From positions 19,045-83,044 of the forward strand of contig NZ_BDBX01000027.1 in NCBI RefSeq assembly GCF_001613205.1: a stretch of 64,000 bases of DNA, written 5' to 3'. Positions 27,450-36,795 of this stretch are shown here, piece by piece. The translations under genes were made by a program, and so were the position numbers. Origin of the DNA: Nocardia sienata NBRC 100364. GTDB lineage: Bacteria > Actinomycetota > Actinomycetes > Mycobacteriales > Mycobacteriaceae. The stretch's first letter is position 1, and every line of letters starts with the position of its first letter. The notes beneath the pieces are model-generated. The model saw only the letters and a list, made by a program, of their open reading frames with translations, had not been told where the DNA came from and ran no database searches.

Positions 27450-27881
27450 CTACTCGGTGGCGTCGGTGACCAGGACCGCGGCGGCCTTGCGGATCACCTC
27501 GGGAATCTCGACCGGCTTACGGGTTTCCGCGTCCACGTAGACGTGGACGAAAGTCCCGGTGGCGGCGAGCTCGAGATCGTCGCCCGCTTCCCGGAAGATG
27601 GCGAGGTCGTAGGTGATGCTGGAGCGGCCGAGGCGGGCGATCCGCAGACCCACACGCAGCAGATCGGGAAAGCTCAGCGAAGCGTGGAAGCGGCAGGACG
27701 TCTCCGCCACGATCCCGATGGCGGGCAGTTCCCGGATATCGGTGCCTGTCGCGTCGATCAGCCAGGCGTTGACCGCGGTATCGAAGTAGGCGTAGTAGGT
27801 CACGTTGTTCACGTGCCCGTAGTGGTCGTTGTCGGCCCAGCGGGTGGGCACCGGCCAGAGCACCGGATACTGCTTGGTCAC
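27450..27881 (-). CDS. Acyl-CoA thioesterase, hotdog fold
   Basis: A 143-aa single hotdog domain of the YbgC/4HBT type. The conserved RWADNDHYGHVNNVTYYAYFD segment holds the catalytic aspartate. It hydrolyses acyl-CoA thioesters in the cytosol; chain-length preference is unknown. It ends a two-gene stretch after the AraC-type gene (19-base gap, same strand). Confidence 0.88.
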   Translation of the reverse strand: MTKQYPVLWPVPTRWADNDHYGHVNNVTYYAYFDTAVNAWLIDATGTDIRELPAIGIVAETSCRFHASLSFPDLLRVGLRIARLGRSSITYDLAIFREAGDDLELAATGTFVHVYVDAETRKPVEIPEVIRKAAAVLVTDATE

Positions 27882-27900
27882 CCGGCCGACGATACCGGGG

Positions 27901-28854
27901 TCAGCCGGCCGTGGGCACCGCGGCAGCCGCGGCGCCGAGCCGGTGATCGCGGGGGCTCACCCCGAACTGCCGTTTGAACGCGGTGCTCAACGCGAAGGCG
28001 CTGCCGTACCCGACCCGGCGGGCGACGGCCTCTACCGTCTCGTCGGTGCCCTGCAGCAGATCGGCGGCCAGATCCAGCCGCCACTCGGTGAGGAAGGCCA
28101 TCGGCGGTTCACCGACCAGTTCGGTGAACCGCCTGGCCAACGCCGCCCGGGAGGACCCCACTTCCCGGGCCAGATCGGCCACCGTCCAGCCGTGCGCGGG
28201 ATTGTGCTGCAGCAGCCGCAACGCCTTGCCGACCACCGGGTCGCTGTAGGCGTGATACCAGGGCGGCGCCTCGTTACCGGCGAACCAGGTGCGCAGGGTC
28301 GCGATGAGCAGCAGGTCCAGCAACCGGTCCAGCACCGCGCTCTGCGCGGGCCGATCCTTCACCGTCTCCTCCACCAGCAGGCTCAGCACCCGCTCGTCGG
28401 ATCGTCCGCGCGGCACCACCAGGGTTTGCGGCAGAGCACGCAGCAGGCGCCGGCTCACCGCACCGGCCTGCTCGTAGGACCCCGTGACCAGAACGGTTTC
28501 CCCGGCGGGATCGTTACCCCACTGCCGCACACCCAGGCTCATCGTCTCGCAGAGCACCTCACCGTCCACCGTGGTGGTGATCTGCCCCGGATTGATCAGG
28601 ATCTGCGGCTCGGTGGCGGGGTCGTCGGCGACGGTATAGGGCTGCGGTCCCCGGAACACCGCCACATCCCCGGCGCCCATCCGATACCGGCCGCCGCCCT
28701 CGGGGAGAACCCACGCGTGACCCCGGATCACCGCGGCCAGCGTCAACGGCGACTCGTCCTGGATGCGCAGCGACCACGGCGGACTGAGCAACGACCGCAG
28801 CAAGAAGGCGCCGCGCGCCCTCGGGCCCTCCAGCAGCCCGGCCAACGCATCCAT
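27901..28854 (-). CDS. AraC-family regulator with cupin-type sensor domain
   Basis: A 317-aa protein. The N-terminal cupin-like domain (WVLPEGGGRYRMGAGDVAVF, then RGPQPYTVADDP) is followed by a C-terminal AraC double helix-turn-helix (about 210-310; VADLAREVGSSRAALARRF and RVGYGSAFALSTAFKRQFG). It may control the thioesterase gene that follows, or other targets. The ATG at 28854 is the only good start. Confidence 0.87.
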   Translation of the reverse strand: MDALAGLLEGPRARGAFLLRSLLSPPWSLRIQDESPLTLAAVIRGHAWVLPEGGGRYRMGAGDVAVFRGPQPYTVADDPATEPQILINPGQITTTVDGEVLCETMSLGVRQWGNDPAGETVLVTGSYEQAGAVSRRLLRALPQTLVVPRGRSDERVLSLLVEETVKDRPAQSAVLDRLLDLLLIATLRTWFAGNEAPPWYHAYSDPVVGKALRLLQHNPAHGWTVADLAREVGSSRAALARRFTELVGEPPMAFLTEWRLDLAADLLQGTDETVEAVARRVGYGSAFALSTAFKRQFGVSPRDHRLGAAAAAVPTAG

Positions 28855-29128
28855 TCGGCAAACGATAGCCGCGGCGCCGGGCCCACGACGGCGCCGGGCC
28901 GCCCGCTGCAGGGAAGTGCGATGCCTCTACGGCGCTGTTCGGCACAGCCGTCGGAGCACCCGGATGAGGCCGGTCGGAGTTTCCGCCACCGCCGCACTGC
29001 TCATCATTGCCGACAGCGGTTGCGCACCGGAATCGACAGCCCTGCCCTTCATTCGGCGATCACAGGGGATGTAACAGGACGCACCTATCATGTAGACATG
29101 GAATAAGTAGTGGCGAGGGGAGGTGCCG

Positions 29129-30100
29129 ATGCCGGATATGTCGAAAGTCGAACTGTACGCAGCGATCCGGCAGGACCTTCGTGCCGGCCTGTCCAAACGT
29201 GCCATCGAGCGCAAGTACGGTGTCGGGTGGCGCACGGTGGCGCGGGCGACGGAGTCTGTATTACCCGAGCCGCGCAAAGAGTACCCCCCGCGGCCACAGA
29301 AGCTGGATCCCTACAAGCCGTTCATCGACGAGCTGCTGCGCGCCGATCTGAACGGCCCTCCCCGGCAACGCCTCACGGCCACTCGGATATATCAGCGCTT
29401 GCTGACCGAGCGGGGGATGACGAATGTGTCGTATCAACGGGTCAGCGCCTACATCCGCGAACGCAGACCGCAACTGCAGACCGAACCGACGACGACCCGC
29501 GGCCGTACCGAACGACTGGTCGGAGCAGCCGGCTTTCCTCTCGCGAAATCTTTGCAAGACTTCGATTTCGACGCCAACCCCGATATCGATCCGGGGGTCG
29601 TGCGCACCCTGGCCGAACTCGATTGGGTACGAAACGGCCTGCCACTGTGCCTGATCGGCGATTCCGGCACCGGGAAATCCCATCTGCTGATCGCGCTGGG
29701 CACCGAGGCGGCGAGAGCCGGCTATCGGGTCCGGTACACCTTGGCCGCCGGACTGGTCAACAAGCTGGCCGAAGCCGCCGACGGGCGACGACTCTCCCGG
29801 GCCATCGGCCGCTACCGGGGGGTCGATCTGCTCTGTATCGACGAACTCGGCTACACCGAGCTGGGTCGACACGGTGCCGAACTACTGTTCCAGGTACTGA
29901 CCGAACGGGAAGAGAAGAAGTCGGTCGCGATCGCGTCCAACCGGGATATCGCCAACTGGTCGGAGATCTTCCCGGACGCCCGGTTGCGTGCCGCCATCAT
30001 CGACCGGCTCACCTTCGGTGGCACGATCGTCCGGACCGGATCCCGAAGCTATCGCCGGGCTCATTCCCGGCCGAGCGCACCCACCGACACACCTCGCTGA
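29129..30100 (+). CDS. IS21-derived fusion: IstA-like HTH joined to IstB-like ATPase
   Basis: A 323-aa protein with two parts that IS21 elements normally encode separately. Residues 1 to about 120 resemble the N-terminus of the IS21 transposase IstA: an HTH (GLSKRAIERKYGVGWRTVAR), then DPYKPFIDELLRADL and TATRIYQRLLTERG. From about residue 126 it resembles the helper ATPase IstB without its first ~60 residues: LQDFDFDANPDIDPG, Walker A in LIGDSGTGKSHLLIALG, Walker B in LLCIDELGY. The IstA catalytic DDE core is absent. The reading frame is intact, and GGGGAGG lies about 6 bases before ATG 29129. It may be a deletion relic or a domesticated DNA-binding ATPase. Confidence 0.8.
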   Translation: MPDMSKVELYAAIRQDLRAGLSKRAIERKYGVGWRTVARATESVLPEPRKEYPPRPQKLDPYKPFIDELLRADLNGPPRQRLTATRIYQRLLTERGMTNVSYQRVSAYIRERRPQLQTEPTTTRGRTERLVGAAGFPLAKSLQDFDFDANPDIDPGVVRTLAELDWVRNGLPLCLIGDSGTGKSHLLIALGTEAARAGYRVRYTLAAGLVNKLAEAADGRRLSRAIGRYRGVDLLCIDELGYTELGRHGAELLFQVLTEREEKKSVAIASNRDIANWSEIFPDARLRAAIIDRLTFGGTIVRTGSRSYRRAHSRPSAPTDTPR

Positions 30101-30840
30101 TCCGGCCCGTTCTCCACCTCACCGAAACAGGCGTGTGGCGGTCGGCCGCGGCACCGCAGTCGTCCACCCGTCGCTTGTTGTGAAAACTTCTCGCGCGCAA
30201 CTGATGACCGCGTGCCCGCGGGCGCGGAAAACCAACGAATCGGTACTCTTTTCACCGGCGTCGAATTTCGTGGGAAAACATCCCCGGAATTCATGAGCAA
30301 ACGCTTCCGGAATTCGCGGAAATTCCGTCACGGTTGGTGAAAAAAGAGCCCCACATCGAGTTGATCGACAGCCTTGACCTGGACAGATGTTCCGAAATCC
30401 ACTGTTGCACTCGAAGTTCGGGAGACGTATCTTTGCGAGTGGATTGTTTCCGACTCATTAATAAGAGGGGAAATATGGACCATTCGTAATCACATGTTGG
30501 GCAGCCGGCCGAAACCGGCGGCGCGCCTGTGCAGAACGCATTTACGTCACCGGCAACGGTGTACCGCTTCGCCGTTCGCCGACCAAGCCACCGGCGAGGC
30601 CACCATTGTGGTCAGAGCCATCGCCAGGGTGGTGTGATCCTCCCGCCGGCATTTCCCGGTGACGTTCGGACGCCGGCCCTGTCAGGGCAGCGTGCCCGTC
30701 TGCGCCCGCCGCAAGCCGAATACGCGGCAGGGGGGCGATTCGAACACAACTTCCAGCGCGACAACTCCGCTCGGCGGCATCGGGCCGCCCGGCGTCGGTC
30801 GGTCGTGCCCATCGAACACATCTATCAGAAAGACAGCATC
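30101..30840. other. 740-base region of lower GC without a convincing gene
   Basis: The stretch 30180-30500 is clearly richer in A+T than its surroundings. An 87-codon frame at 30374-30637 has no ribosome site and an unconvincing product. AGAGGGGA at about 30466 precedes an ATG at 30475 that is followed after three codons by TAA. The region probably holds the promoter of the first TIG gene. Confidence 0.5.
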
Positions 30841-31584
30841 ATGCCCATCTCTCCGAATCAGGGATCGACCGCGGGCGGTACCACCGTCACCATCACCGGG
30901 ACGAATCTCGGTGGCGCGACGGCCGTACGCTTCGGCACCAAGTTGGCCACGATCACGGCCAATACGCCCACCTCGGTCACGGTTACCTCCCCCTCGGGGG
31001 CCGGCACGGTCGGGGTGACCGTCACCACCCCGGGCGGAACCAGCAACCCCCTGTCGTTCTTCTACATCGGCCCGCCGTTCAAGTCGAGCCTGTCTCCTGT
31101 CACGGGAGCCACCGCCGGTGGTAATACGGTCACTCTCACCGGAAGCGGTTTGGCCACAGCGACTTCCGTGTCGTTCGGCGGCAATTCCGCGACGCCGACA
31201 GTGGTGAACGACGGTGTGCTGACTGTGACCGTGCCCGCGGGCGCGGCGGCAGGTTCGGTCGGGGTCACCGTCACCACCGCGGGTGGGGTCAGCAACGGCC
31301 TTTCGTACACCTACGTGGACGCGCCGACCCTCGGCACTCCGAGCCCGACTTCCGGTCCGGCATCCGGTGGCACCGCGGTGACCATTCCCGGCACCAACCT
31401 GACCACCACCGAGTCGGTCGAATTCGACGGTAACCTCGCGCCGTTCAACGTCCTCTCCGATACGGCTCTCGTGGCGGTCACGCCACCGGGGACCGCCGGT
31501 GCCGTCGATATCGATGTCACCACCGCCGGCGGCACCGTCACCGCGACAGGTGCGTTCACCTACGTCGCCGGACCCGGTATCTGA
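30841..31584 (+). CDS. IPT/TIG-repeat protein, three repeats, no signal peptide
   Basis: A 247-aa protein made almost entirely of three immunoglobulin-like IPT/TIG repeats of about 80 residues, each with the pattern SP-x-x-G-x-x-x-GG-x-x-VT-(I/L)-x-G-(T/S)-x-L. It begins at once with the first repeat (MPISPNQGSTAGG), so there is no signal peptide or membrane anchor. TIG domains mostly mediate binding at surfaces. The frame is open upstream, but the extension to 30529 is not repeat-like. AGAAAGA lies about 10 bases before the ATG. Two strong hairpins follow the gene. Confidence 0.85.
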   Translation: MPISPNQGSTAGGTTVTITGTNLGGATAVRFGTKLATITANTPTSVTVTSPSGAGTVGVTVTTPGGTSNPLSFFYIGPPFKSSLSPVTGATAGGNTVTLTGSGLATATSVSFGGNSATPTVVNDGVLTVTVPAGAAAGSVGVTVTTAGGVSNGLSYTYVDAPTLGTPSPTSGPASGGTAVTIPGTNLTTTESVEFDGNLAPFNVLSDTALVAVTPPGTAGAVDIDVTTAGGTVTATGAFTYVAGPGI

Positions 31585-31590
31585 CCGGGC

Positions 31591-31614
31591 ATCCGGGCCG
31601 TACCCGGCCCGGAT
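31591..31614 (+). terminator. First hairpin after the three-repeat TIG gene
   Basis: Perfect 10-bp stem (31591-31600 with 31605-31614) and a 4-base loop, 6 bases after the stop codon. Confidence 0.6.
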
Positions 31615-31626
31615 CATCCCGCCGGA

Positions 31627-31657
31627 CCCGGGCAGAGCAGTCGCGGCTCTGCCCGGG
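31627..31657 (+). terminator. Second hairpin after the three-repeat TIG gene
   Basis: Perfect 12-bp stem (31627-31638 with 31646-31657) and a 7-base loop. Together with the first hairpin it makes a separate promoter for the next gene likely. Confidence 0.6.
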
Positions 31658-31737
31658 ACCGGCACCCTCGGCACACAATCCGCCCCTGATCCCGGCCGGA
31701 CGGGGGCTCCTCCGCCCCGTTCTGAAAGGACCATCCC

Positions 31738-32715
31738 ATGGCCCCCACCCTGACCTCTCTGTCGCCGACTTCGGGCCCCGCGTCCGGACTCAACAATGTC
31801 ACGCTGACCGGCACCGGGTTCGTCGGTATCGTCACGGCCGTGCGCTTCGGCACCACGGCGACCACATTCACGATCGACTCCAGCACCCAGATCACCGCGA
31901 TCGCCCCACCCGGCACCGGGACCGTACAGGTCACCGTCACACCGGCCGGCACCAGCAACGGGCTGCCCTACACCTACGCCGCCGTCCCGACGCTGACGAG
32001 CATCAGCCCCACCCAGGGACCCACCACCGGCGGCACTGCGGTGACGCTCACCGGAACCAACTTCACCGGCGCCACCGCGGTCTCGTTCGGCGCCACACCC
32101 GCCACGAGCTTCACCGTGAACTCCGCCACCCAGATCACCGCGACCGCACCGGCCGGTACCGGAACAGTGCAGGTCACCGTCACCACAGGAGGTGGCACCA
32201 GCAACGGCGCGTCCTACACCTACGTCGTGGTCCCCACGCTCACCTCCGTCAACCCGAATCAAGGACCGGCGGCCGGGCTCAACAGCGTCACGCTGACCGG
32301 CACCGGGTTCGTCGGTGTGGTCACGGCCGTGCGCTTCGGCACCACGGCGACCACATTCACGATCGACTCCAGCACCCAGATCACCGCGATCGCCCCACCC
32401 GGCACCGGGACCGTACAGGTCACCGTCAGCACCGGGGCCGGCACCAGCAACGGGCTGCCCTACACCTACGCCGCCGTCCCGACGCTGACCGGCATCAGCC
32501 CCACCCAAGGGCCCACCACCGGCGGCACTTCGGTGACGCTCACCGGAACCAACCTCACCGGCGCCACCGCGGTGTCCTTCGGCGCCACCCCCGCAACGAG
32601 TTTCACCGTGAACTCCGCCACCCAGATCACCGCCACCGCACCACCCGGCACGGGAACAGTGCAGGTCACCGTCACCACCCCGGGAGGCACCAGCAACGGC
32701 GCGTCCTACACCTAT
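31738..32715 (+). repeat. 489-bp tandem duplication within the TIG gene
   Basis: The segment covering repeats 1-2 recurs with a period of 489 bp as repeats 3-4. For example, ACCACATTCACGATCGACTC begins at 31861 and again at 32350. The two copies differ by only a few bases over long stretches. Confidence 0.75.
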
Positions 32716-33477
32716 GTCGCGGCGCCGGCATTGACCTCCCTCAGTCCGAGTTCGGGGCCGGCCGCGGGTGGCACCACGGTGACGCTCACCGGAACCAACC
32801 TCGGCGGCGCCACCGCGGTATCCTTCGGCGCCACGCCCGCAACGAGTTTCACCGTGAACTCCGCCACCCAGATCACCGCCACCGCACCACCCGGCACGGG
32901 GACGGTCCTGGTCACCGCCACCACCGCGGGAGGCACCAGCAACGGGCTGATGTACACCTACGTCGCGGTTCCGGCGCTGATGTCGGTCAGCCCCGCCGCG
33001 GGGCCGGTGGCGGGCGGCACCACGGTCACCCTTGTCGGGGCCGGCCTCGCCGGAGCCACCGCGGTCACCTTCGGGGCCACACCGGCGACCTCGTTCACCG
33101 TCGTCTCCGGCACGCAGATCACGGCGGTCGCGCCGGCCGGGACCGGCACTGTGCCGATCACGGTCACCACCGTAGGTGGCACCAGCAACGGAGTCGCCTA
33201 CACCTACGTCGCGGTACCCACGATCGGGACGCCCTCCCCCGCCGCCGGACCGACTGCCGGTGGGACGTCGGTGTCCATTCCCGGCACTGCGCTGACCACC
33301 ACCCAATCGGTTACCTTCGGCGGCGTACCGGCGGCATTCACTGTCATATCCGATACACAGGTCACGGCGGTGACGCCGGCGGGAGCCGCCGGCGCGGTGG
33401 ACGTGGTCGTCACCACCAGCGGTGGGAGCGCTACCGGGACCGGCGCCTTCACCTACGTCGCGCCACCCGAGATCTGA
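31738..33477 (+). CDS. IPT/TIG-repeat protein, seven repeats, no signal peptide
   Basis: A 579-aa protein of seven IPT/TIG repeats starting near residues 2, 82, 164, 245, 328, 410 and 492. There is no signal peptide, anchor or other domain. AAAGGA lies 8 bases before the ATG. Residues are mostly Thr, Gly, Ala, Val and Pro. Repeats 1+2 and 3+4 are near-identical at DNA level, and repeat 5 shares long stretches with repeats 2 and 4. The last repeat and the C-terminus (TYVAPPEI) resemble those of the preceding TIG protein. The function is unknown; a structural or adhesive role, with release by an unrecognised route, is an inference. Confidence 0.87.
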   Translation: MAPTLTSLSPTSGPASGLNNVTLTGTGFVGIVTAVRFGTTATTFTIDSSTQITAIAPPGTGTVQVTVTPAGTSNGLPYTYAAVPTLTSISPTQGPTTGGTAVTLTGTNFTGATAVSFGATPATSFTVNSATQITATAPAGTGTVQVTVTTGGGTSNGASYTYVVVPTLTSVNPNQGPAAGLNSVTLTGTGFVGVVTAVRFGTTATTFTIDSSTQITAIAPPGTGTVQVTVSTGAGTSNGLPYTYAAVPTLTGISPTQGPTTGGTSVTLTGTNLTGATAVSFGATPATSFTVNSATQITATAPPGTGTVQVTVTTPGGTSNGASYTYVAAPALTSLSPSSGPAAGGTTVTLTGTNLGGATAVSFGATPATSFTVNSATQITATAPPGTGTVLVTATTAGGTSNGLMYTYVAVPALMSVSPAAGPVAGGTTVTLVGAGLAGATAVTFGATPATSFTVVSGTQITAVAPAGTGTVPITVTTVGGTSNGVAYTYVAVPTIGTPSPAAGPTAGGTSVSIPGTALTTTQSVTFGGVPAAFTVISDTQVTAVTPAGAAGAVDVVVTTSGGSATGTGAFTYVAPPEI

Positions 33478-33529
33478 TCGGCCCGCCGAAGTCACCTGCC
33501 GCCGACCGGGGCCGACATCGCACCGCGCG

Positions 33530-33562
33530 CCGGCCAGAGCTCACTATCCGAGCTCTGGCCGG
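33530..33562. terminator. Hairpin between convergent TIG and AAA-ATPase genes
   Basis: Perfect 13-bp stem (33530-33542 with 33550-33562) and a 7-base loop, lying about midway between the two stop codons, so probably bidirectional. Confidence 0.65.
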
Positions 33563-33613
33563 GGCACCGGCTCAACCTTTCGGCCGGCTCTCGACCCAGG
33601 ATCTTTCGCGGAA

Positions 33614-34753
33614 CTACAGATACATCCCGGTATCGGGAGCAGCCGCGGTGACCGCGATATCGCCCTGACCCTCGCGGAGCGCGACCAGCTCCGCGAGCGT
33701 CGCCTCCGTAGCGGAACCGGCGGCGGGGTGGTCGCCCAACCAGGTCCGGGCTTCGGCGGCCGACAGCTTCCCGATCTCCAACTGGGCCAGGCAGCGGCCG
33801 GGCCGGGTGACCGCGGGGTGCAGTCGCGACAGATCCTCGTTGGTGCTGATCGCCACCAGCACATCGCGACTCTGGCCCAGCATCCCGTCGGTGAGGTTCA
33901 GCAGCCGGGAAAGGCCCTGTCCCGAGGAGCTTTTCGCCTCCGCGTGAATGAGCTCATCGCAATCCTCCAGGATCAGCAACCGCCAGCGGTCGGCTTGCTC
34001 GTCCTCACCCTCGGCTCCCATGGCCGCACGCATCAGATACCCGGGCTTGGCGAACAACATCTCGGGATCGAGTACACAATCGGCCTGGCACCACTGCGAC
34101 CATGATCTGGCCAGCGCCCGCAGTGCGGTGGTCTTGCCGGTGCCGGGCGGACCGTGCAACAGGAGCAGCCGCCCGCGAATATCGTCCGGGCGTAGCGCCA
34201 TCAGGCGGTCCAGGGCGCCGGCCACACCGGAGCTGTAGTTCCCGCGGATCTCCGGCCACTCCGGCGTGGTGACGGTGAGGACCCGCCGGGTCGCCCCGCG
34301 GTCGCCCTGGTGCCAGAAACCCATCTTCACCGCGGTCAGATCGGCGGGCATCGCCTCTTCGGCGTCGCGAGTCGCTTCCGCGACTATGCGTTCGGCCAAT
34401 TCGTCGCTGATCGCGGTCACTTCCACGGTGGCCGATCTGTCCGCCCACCGATCGGCCCGCAGTGCCCAGTCCTTCCCGAGCACGAGAATCGACAACGAAT
34501 CGACTTCGACCACCTGGCGCGCGATCACCGAGCCCGGCGGGCGCAGCGGGGCATCCACCCGCACCCGCTCCAGTTGTCTCTTCCGGTAGAAAGGCTGCAC
34601 GCCGCGGCCGAAGAGGCTGAGCGCCAGCATGTCCAGCAGGTCACGCGGGGTGGAATAGGAATCGAGAACGGCCGACCACGGGAGGGCATCGGCGGGTTCG
34701 GCGGCGGTGCTGTCGAATTCGATCAAGCGCAGGGGTTCGTTGCGTTCGGGCAT
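33614..34753 (-). CDS. AAA-family ATPase with unassigned N-terminal domain
   Basis: A 379-aa protein. The first 180 residues form an unrecognised domain (LRLIEFDSTAAEPADALPW at the start). The ATPase domain has Walker A in LLHGPPGTGKTTALRALA, Walker B in RLLILEDCDELIH, a sensor-1 type VLVAISTNEDLSRLHPAV and an arginine-rich segment TRPGRC. It is probably a single-ring AAA+ machine or a regulator of another protein. ATG 34753 begins the conserved-looking part; a GTG at 34792 is possible. It lies 80 bases after the deazaflavin-type gene on the same strand. Confidence 0.8.
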   Translation of the reverse strand: MPERNEPLRLIEFDSTAAEPADALPWSAVLDSYSTPRDLLDMLALSLFGRGVQPFYRKRQLERVRVDAPLRPPGSVIARQVVEVDSLSILVLGKDWALRADRWADRSATVEVTAISDELAERIVAEATRDAEEAMPADLTAVKMGFWHQGDRGATRRVLTVTTPEWPEIRGNYSSGVAGALDRLMALRPDDIRGRLLLLHGPPGTGKTTALRALARSWSQWCQADCVLDPEMLFAKPGYLMRAAMGAEGEDEQADRWRLLILEDCDELIHAEAKSSSGQGLSRLLNLTDGMLGQSRDVLVAISTNEDLSRLHPAVTRPGRCLAQLEIGKLSAAEARTWLGDHPAAGSATEATLAELVALREGQGDIAVTAAAPDTGMYL

Positions 34754-34833
34754 CGCCGACCATGATCTGCCCGCCGCCACGACGGCGTCCACCCGTTTTC
34801 CGCGAACCGTATTCCGCGACCGCGCCGGAGAAC

Positions 34834-35283
34834 TCAGGAGCGCAGCGACAACTCGACCAGCGGCACGGTACCGATATCGCGGCCGGTGGCTCCTTCGATG
34901 ATCGCGCTCAGTTTCCGGTACGCCTTCGGATGCCTGATCCGATAGCCGTCCAGTACCGCGGCCGCCGCTTCCCGGTCCAGGACGCGCGCCACCGCTGGTG
35001 CTCGGTAACGAGTGCCGATACTGATCCGGCATTGCGGCTCGGCCAGCAGGTTCCGGTACCACTGGGCGGTCTCACCGAACCCCGAAGCGATCACCACGGT
35101 ATCGGTGTCCGGCCGGTCCACCGTCTCCAATGCCACGTATCGCGGCCGGCCGGAGGTGCGGCCGATATGTTCCAGCAACAGCAGCCGGCCACCGAACAGG
35201 AAACCCAGTCGAGCGCGGAACGCCCAGATGGGCGAACGAACCAACCACCGGTTCCGCAGCAGTTTCACGCCCAGATCCGTCAT
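34834..35283 (-). CDS. Deazaflavin (F420)-dependent nitroreductase-family protein
   Basis: A 149-aa split-barrel protein of the Ddn/FDOR type. LLLLEHIGRTSGRPRYVALE and VIASGFGETAQWYRNLLAEP are the cofactor-phosphate and deazaflavin-binding signatures. These actinobacterial enzymes reduce quinones and nitro compounds with F420H2. The ATG at 35283 is preferred over the frame's earlier start at 35334 because the family begins with this helix. Confidence 0.88.
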   Translation of the reverse strand: MTDLGVKLLRNRWLVRSPIWAFRARLGFLFGGRLLLLEHIGRTSGRPRYVALETVDRPDTDTVVIASGFGETAQWYRNLLAEPQCRISIGTRYRAPAVARVLDREAAAAVLDGYRIRHPKAYRKLSAIIEGATGRDIGTVPLVELSLRS

Positions 35284-35308
35284 CCACCGACGGTAACAGC
35301 CCAGGCGG

Positions 35309-35352
35309 CCCCGGTGCGGGCTCGATCCGGACAACCGAGCCCGCCACCGGGG
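35309..35352 (-). terminator. Terminator hairpin after pntB
   Basis: A 16-bp stem with one bulged base (35309-35324 with 35336-35352), 21 bases beyond the pntB stop. Confidence 0.6.
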
Positions 35353-35373
35353 CCGACACTGCGCTCGAACGGG

Positions 35374-36792
35374 CTACAGCGCTTTCAGTTCCTCGGTGAC
35401 CGCACCGACCGACTTCTTCGCATCGCCGAAGAGCATGGACGTGTGGTCGGAGTAGAACAGCGGATTGTCGATACCGGCGAAACCGCTGTTCATCGAACGC
35501 TTCAGCACGATCACCGATTTGGCCTGGTCGACATTGAGGACCGGCATACCGTAGATCGGGCTGGCCGAATCCTCGCGGGCGGCCGGGTTGGTGACATCGT
35601 TGGCGCCGATGACCAGGGCGACATCGGTGCGGCCGAATTCGCCGTTGATATCGTCCATTTCCTTCATGGCGTCGTAGGACACCTCGGCCTCGGCCAGCAG
35701 CACGTTCATATGCCCGGGCATCCGCCCCGCGACCGGATGGATGGCGTATTTGACCTCGACGCCCTTGGCTTCGAGCAGTCCCGCCATCTCCTTCACCGCG
35801 TGCTGGGCCTGGGCGACGGCCATACCGTAGCCGGGCACCACGATCACCTGGTTGGCGTAGGCCATCTGGATCGCCGCGTCGGCCGCCGAGGTGGCCTTGG
35901 CCTGTTTCTGCTCGCCGCCACCGGAGGCGGCGACCGCGCCGCCGCCACCGAAGCCGCCCGCCACGATGGCCGGGATGGACCGGTTCATGGCCTTGGCCAT
36001 CAGATTGGTCAGGATGGTGCCGGACGCGCCGACGATCATGCCGGCCACGATCATCGCGGTGTTGTTCAACGCCAGACCGGCCGCCGCGGCGGAGAGGCCG
36101 GTGAGCGCGTTGAGCAGCGAGATCACCACGGGCATATCGGCGCCACCGATCGGCAGCACCACCATCAGGCCCAGCACACCGGCGGCCAGCAGCAGGCCGA
36201 CCATCCACCACTGCGAGACGCCGCCGTCGGACGCGCCGAGCCCGATGACGACCGCCGCCGCGATCGCGGCCACCAGCAGCAGCAGATTCACCACCTGCTG
36301 CAGTTTGCCGAGACCGATCGGGCGGCCGGGCAGGATCTCCTGCAGCTTCCCGAACGCGATCAGCGAACCCCAGAACGAGACCGAGCCGATGATCGCGGCG
36401 AACAGCGAACCCACGATGATGTGCGCCGTCGGTTCCTCGCCGTGATGGAAGGCCGAGAAGCCGGTGGTGTCGATGAATTCGGCCCAGGCGATGAGGGCGA
36501 CCGTTCCGCCGCCGACGCCGTTGAACGCCGCCACCAGCTGGGGCATCGCGGTCATCTTGGTGTAGCGGGCGGGCGGCACGCCCAGCACCACGCCGACGAC
36601 GAGGCCCGCGACGATCAGGATCCAGTTCGTGGTGTCACGGACGGCGATCAGGGTGGCGATCACCGCGATCGCCATACCGGCCGCCGCGATCCAGTTGCCC
36701 CGGACCGCGGTCTTCGGGCCGGTCAGCCCCATCAGACCGTAGATGAACAGGGCGAAGGACAGGATGTAGAGGATATCGACCAGATTGTCCAT
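35374..36792 (-). CDS. pntB: NAD(P) transhydrogenase subunit beta
   Basis: A 472-aa subunit. About nine membrane helices (from LVDILYILSFALFIYGLMGL) lead to the cytosolic NADP-binding domain III, with GYGMAVAQAQ and VIGANDVTNPAAREDSAS. With the two alpha subunits it couples proton entry to hydride transfer from NADH to NADP+. Its ATG lies 3 bases after the pntAb stop. It is the last gene of the unit. Confidence 0.95.
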   Translation of the reverse strand: MDNLVDILYILSFALFIYGLMGLTGPKTAVRGNWIAAAGMAIAVIATLIAVRDTTNWILIVAGLVVGVVLGVPPARYTKMTAMPQLVAAFNGVGGGTVALIAWAEFIDTTGFSAFHHGEEPTAHIIVGSLFAAIIGSVSFWGSLIAFGKLQEILPGRPIGLGKLQQVVNLLLLVAAIAAAVVIGLGASDGGVSQWWMVGLLLAAGVLGLMVVLPIGGADMPVVISLLNALTGLSAAAAGLALNNTAMIVAGMIVGASGTILTNLMAKAMNRSIPAIVAGGFGGGGAVAASGGGEQKQAKATSAADAAIQMAYANQVIVVPGYGMAVAQAQHAVKEMAGLLEAKGVEVKYAIHPVAGRMPGHMNVLLAEAEVSYDAMKEMDDINGEFGRTDVALVIGANDVTNPAAREDSASPIYGMPVLNVDQAKSVIVLKRSMNSGFAGIDNPLFYSDHTSMLFGDAKKSVGAVTEELKAL

Positions 36793-36795
36793 GGG

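Noticed and set aside
28964..29074. 36-codon frame with a hydrophobic start and a cysteine, lipoprotein-like
   Set aside because: Weak ribosome site, too short after the cysteine, and no partner gene; kept only as a possibility.
30374..30637. 87-codon plus-strand frame before the TIG genes
   Set aside because: No ribosome site and no family resemblance; it lies in lower-GC spacer DNA.
30682..33495. A 937-codon open frame on the minus strand covering both TIG genes
   Set aside because: Its product is Gly/Arg/Asp-rich low-complexity sequence that mirrors the TIG repeats in another frame. It has no ribosome site and no recognisable domain.
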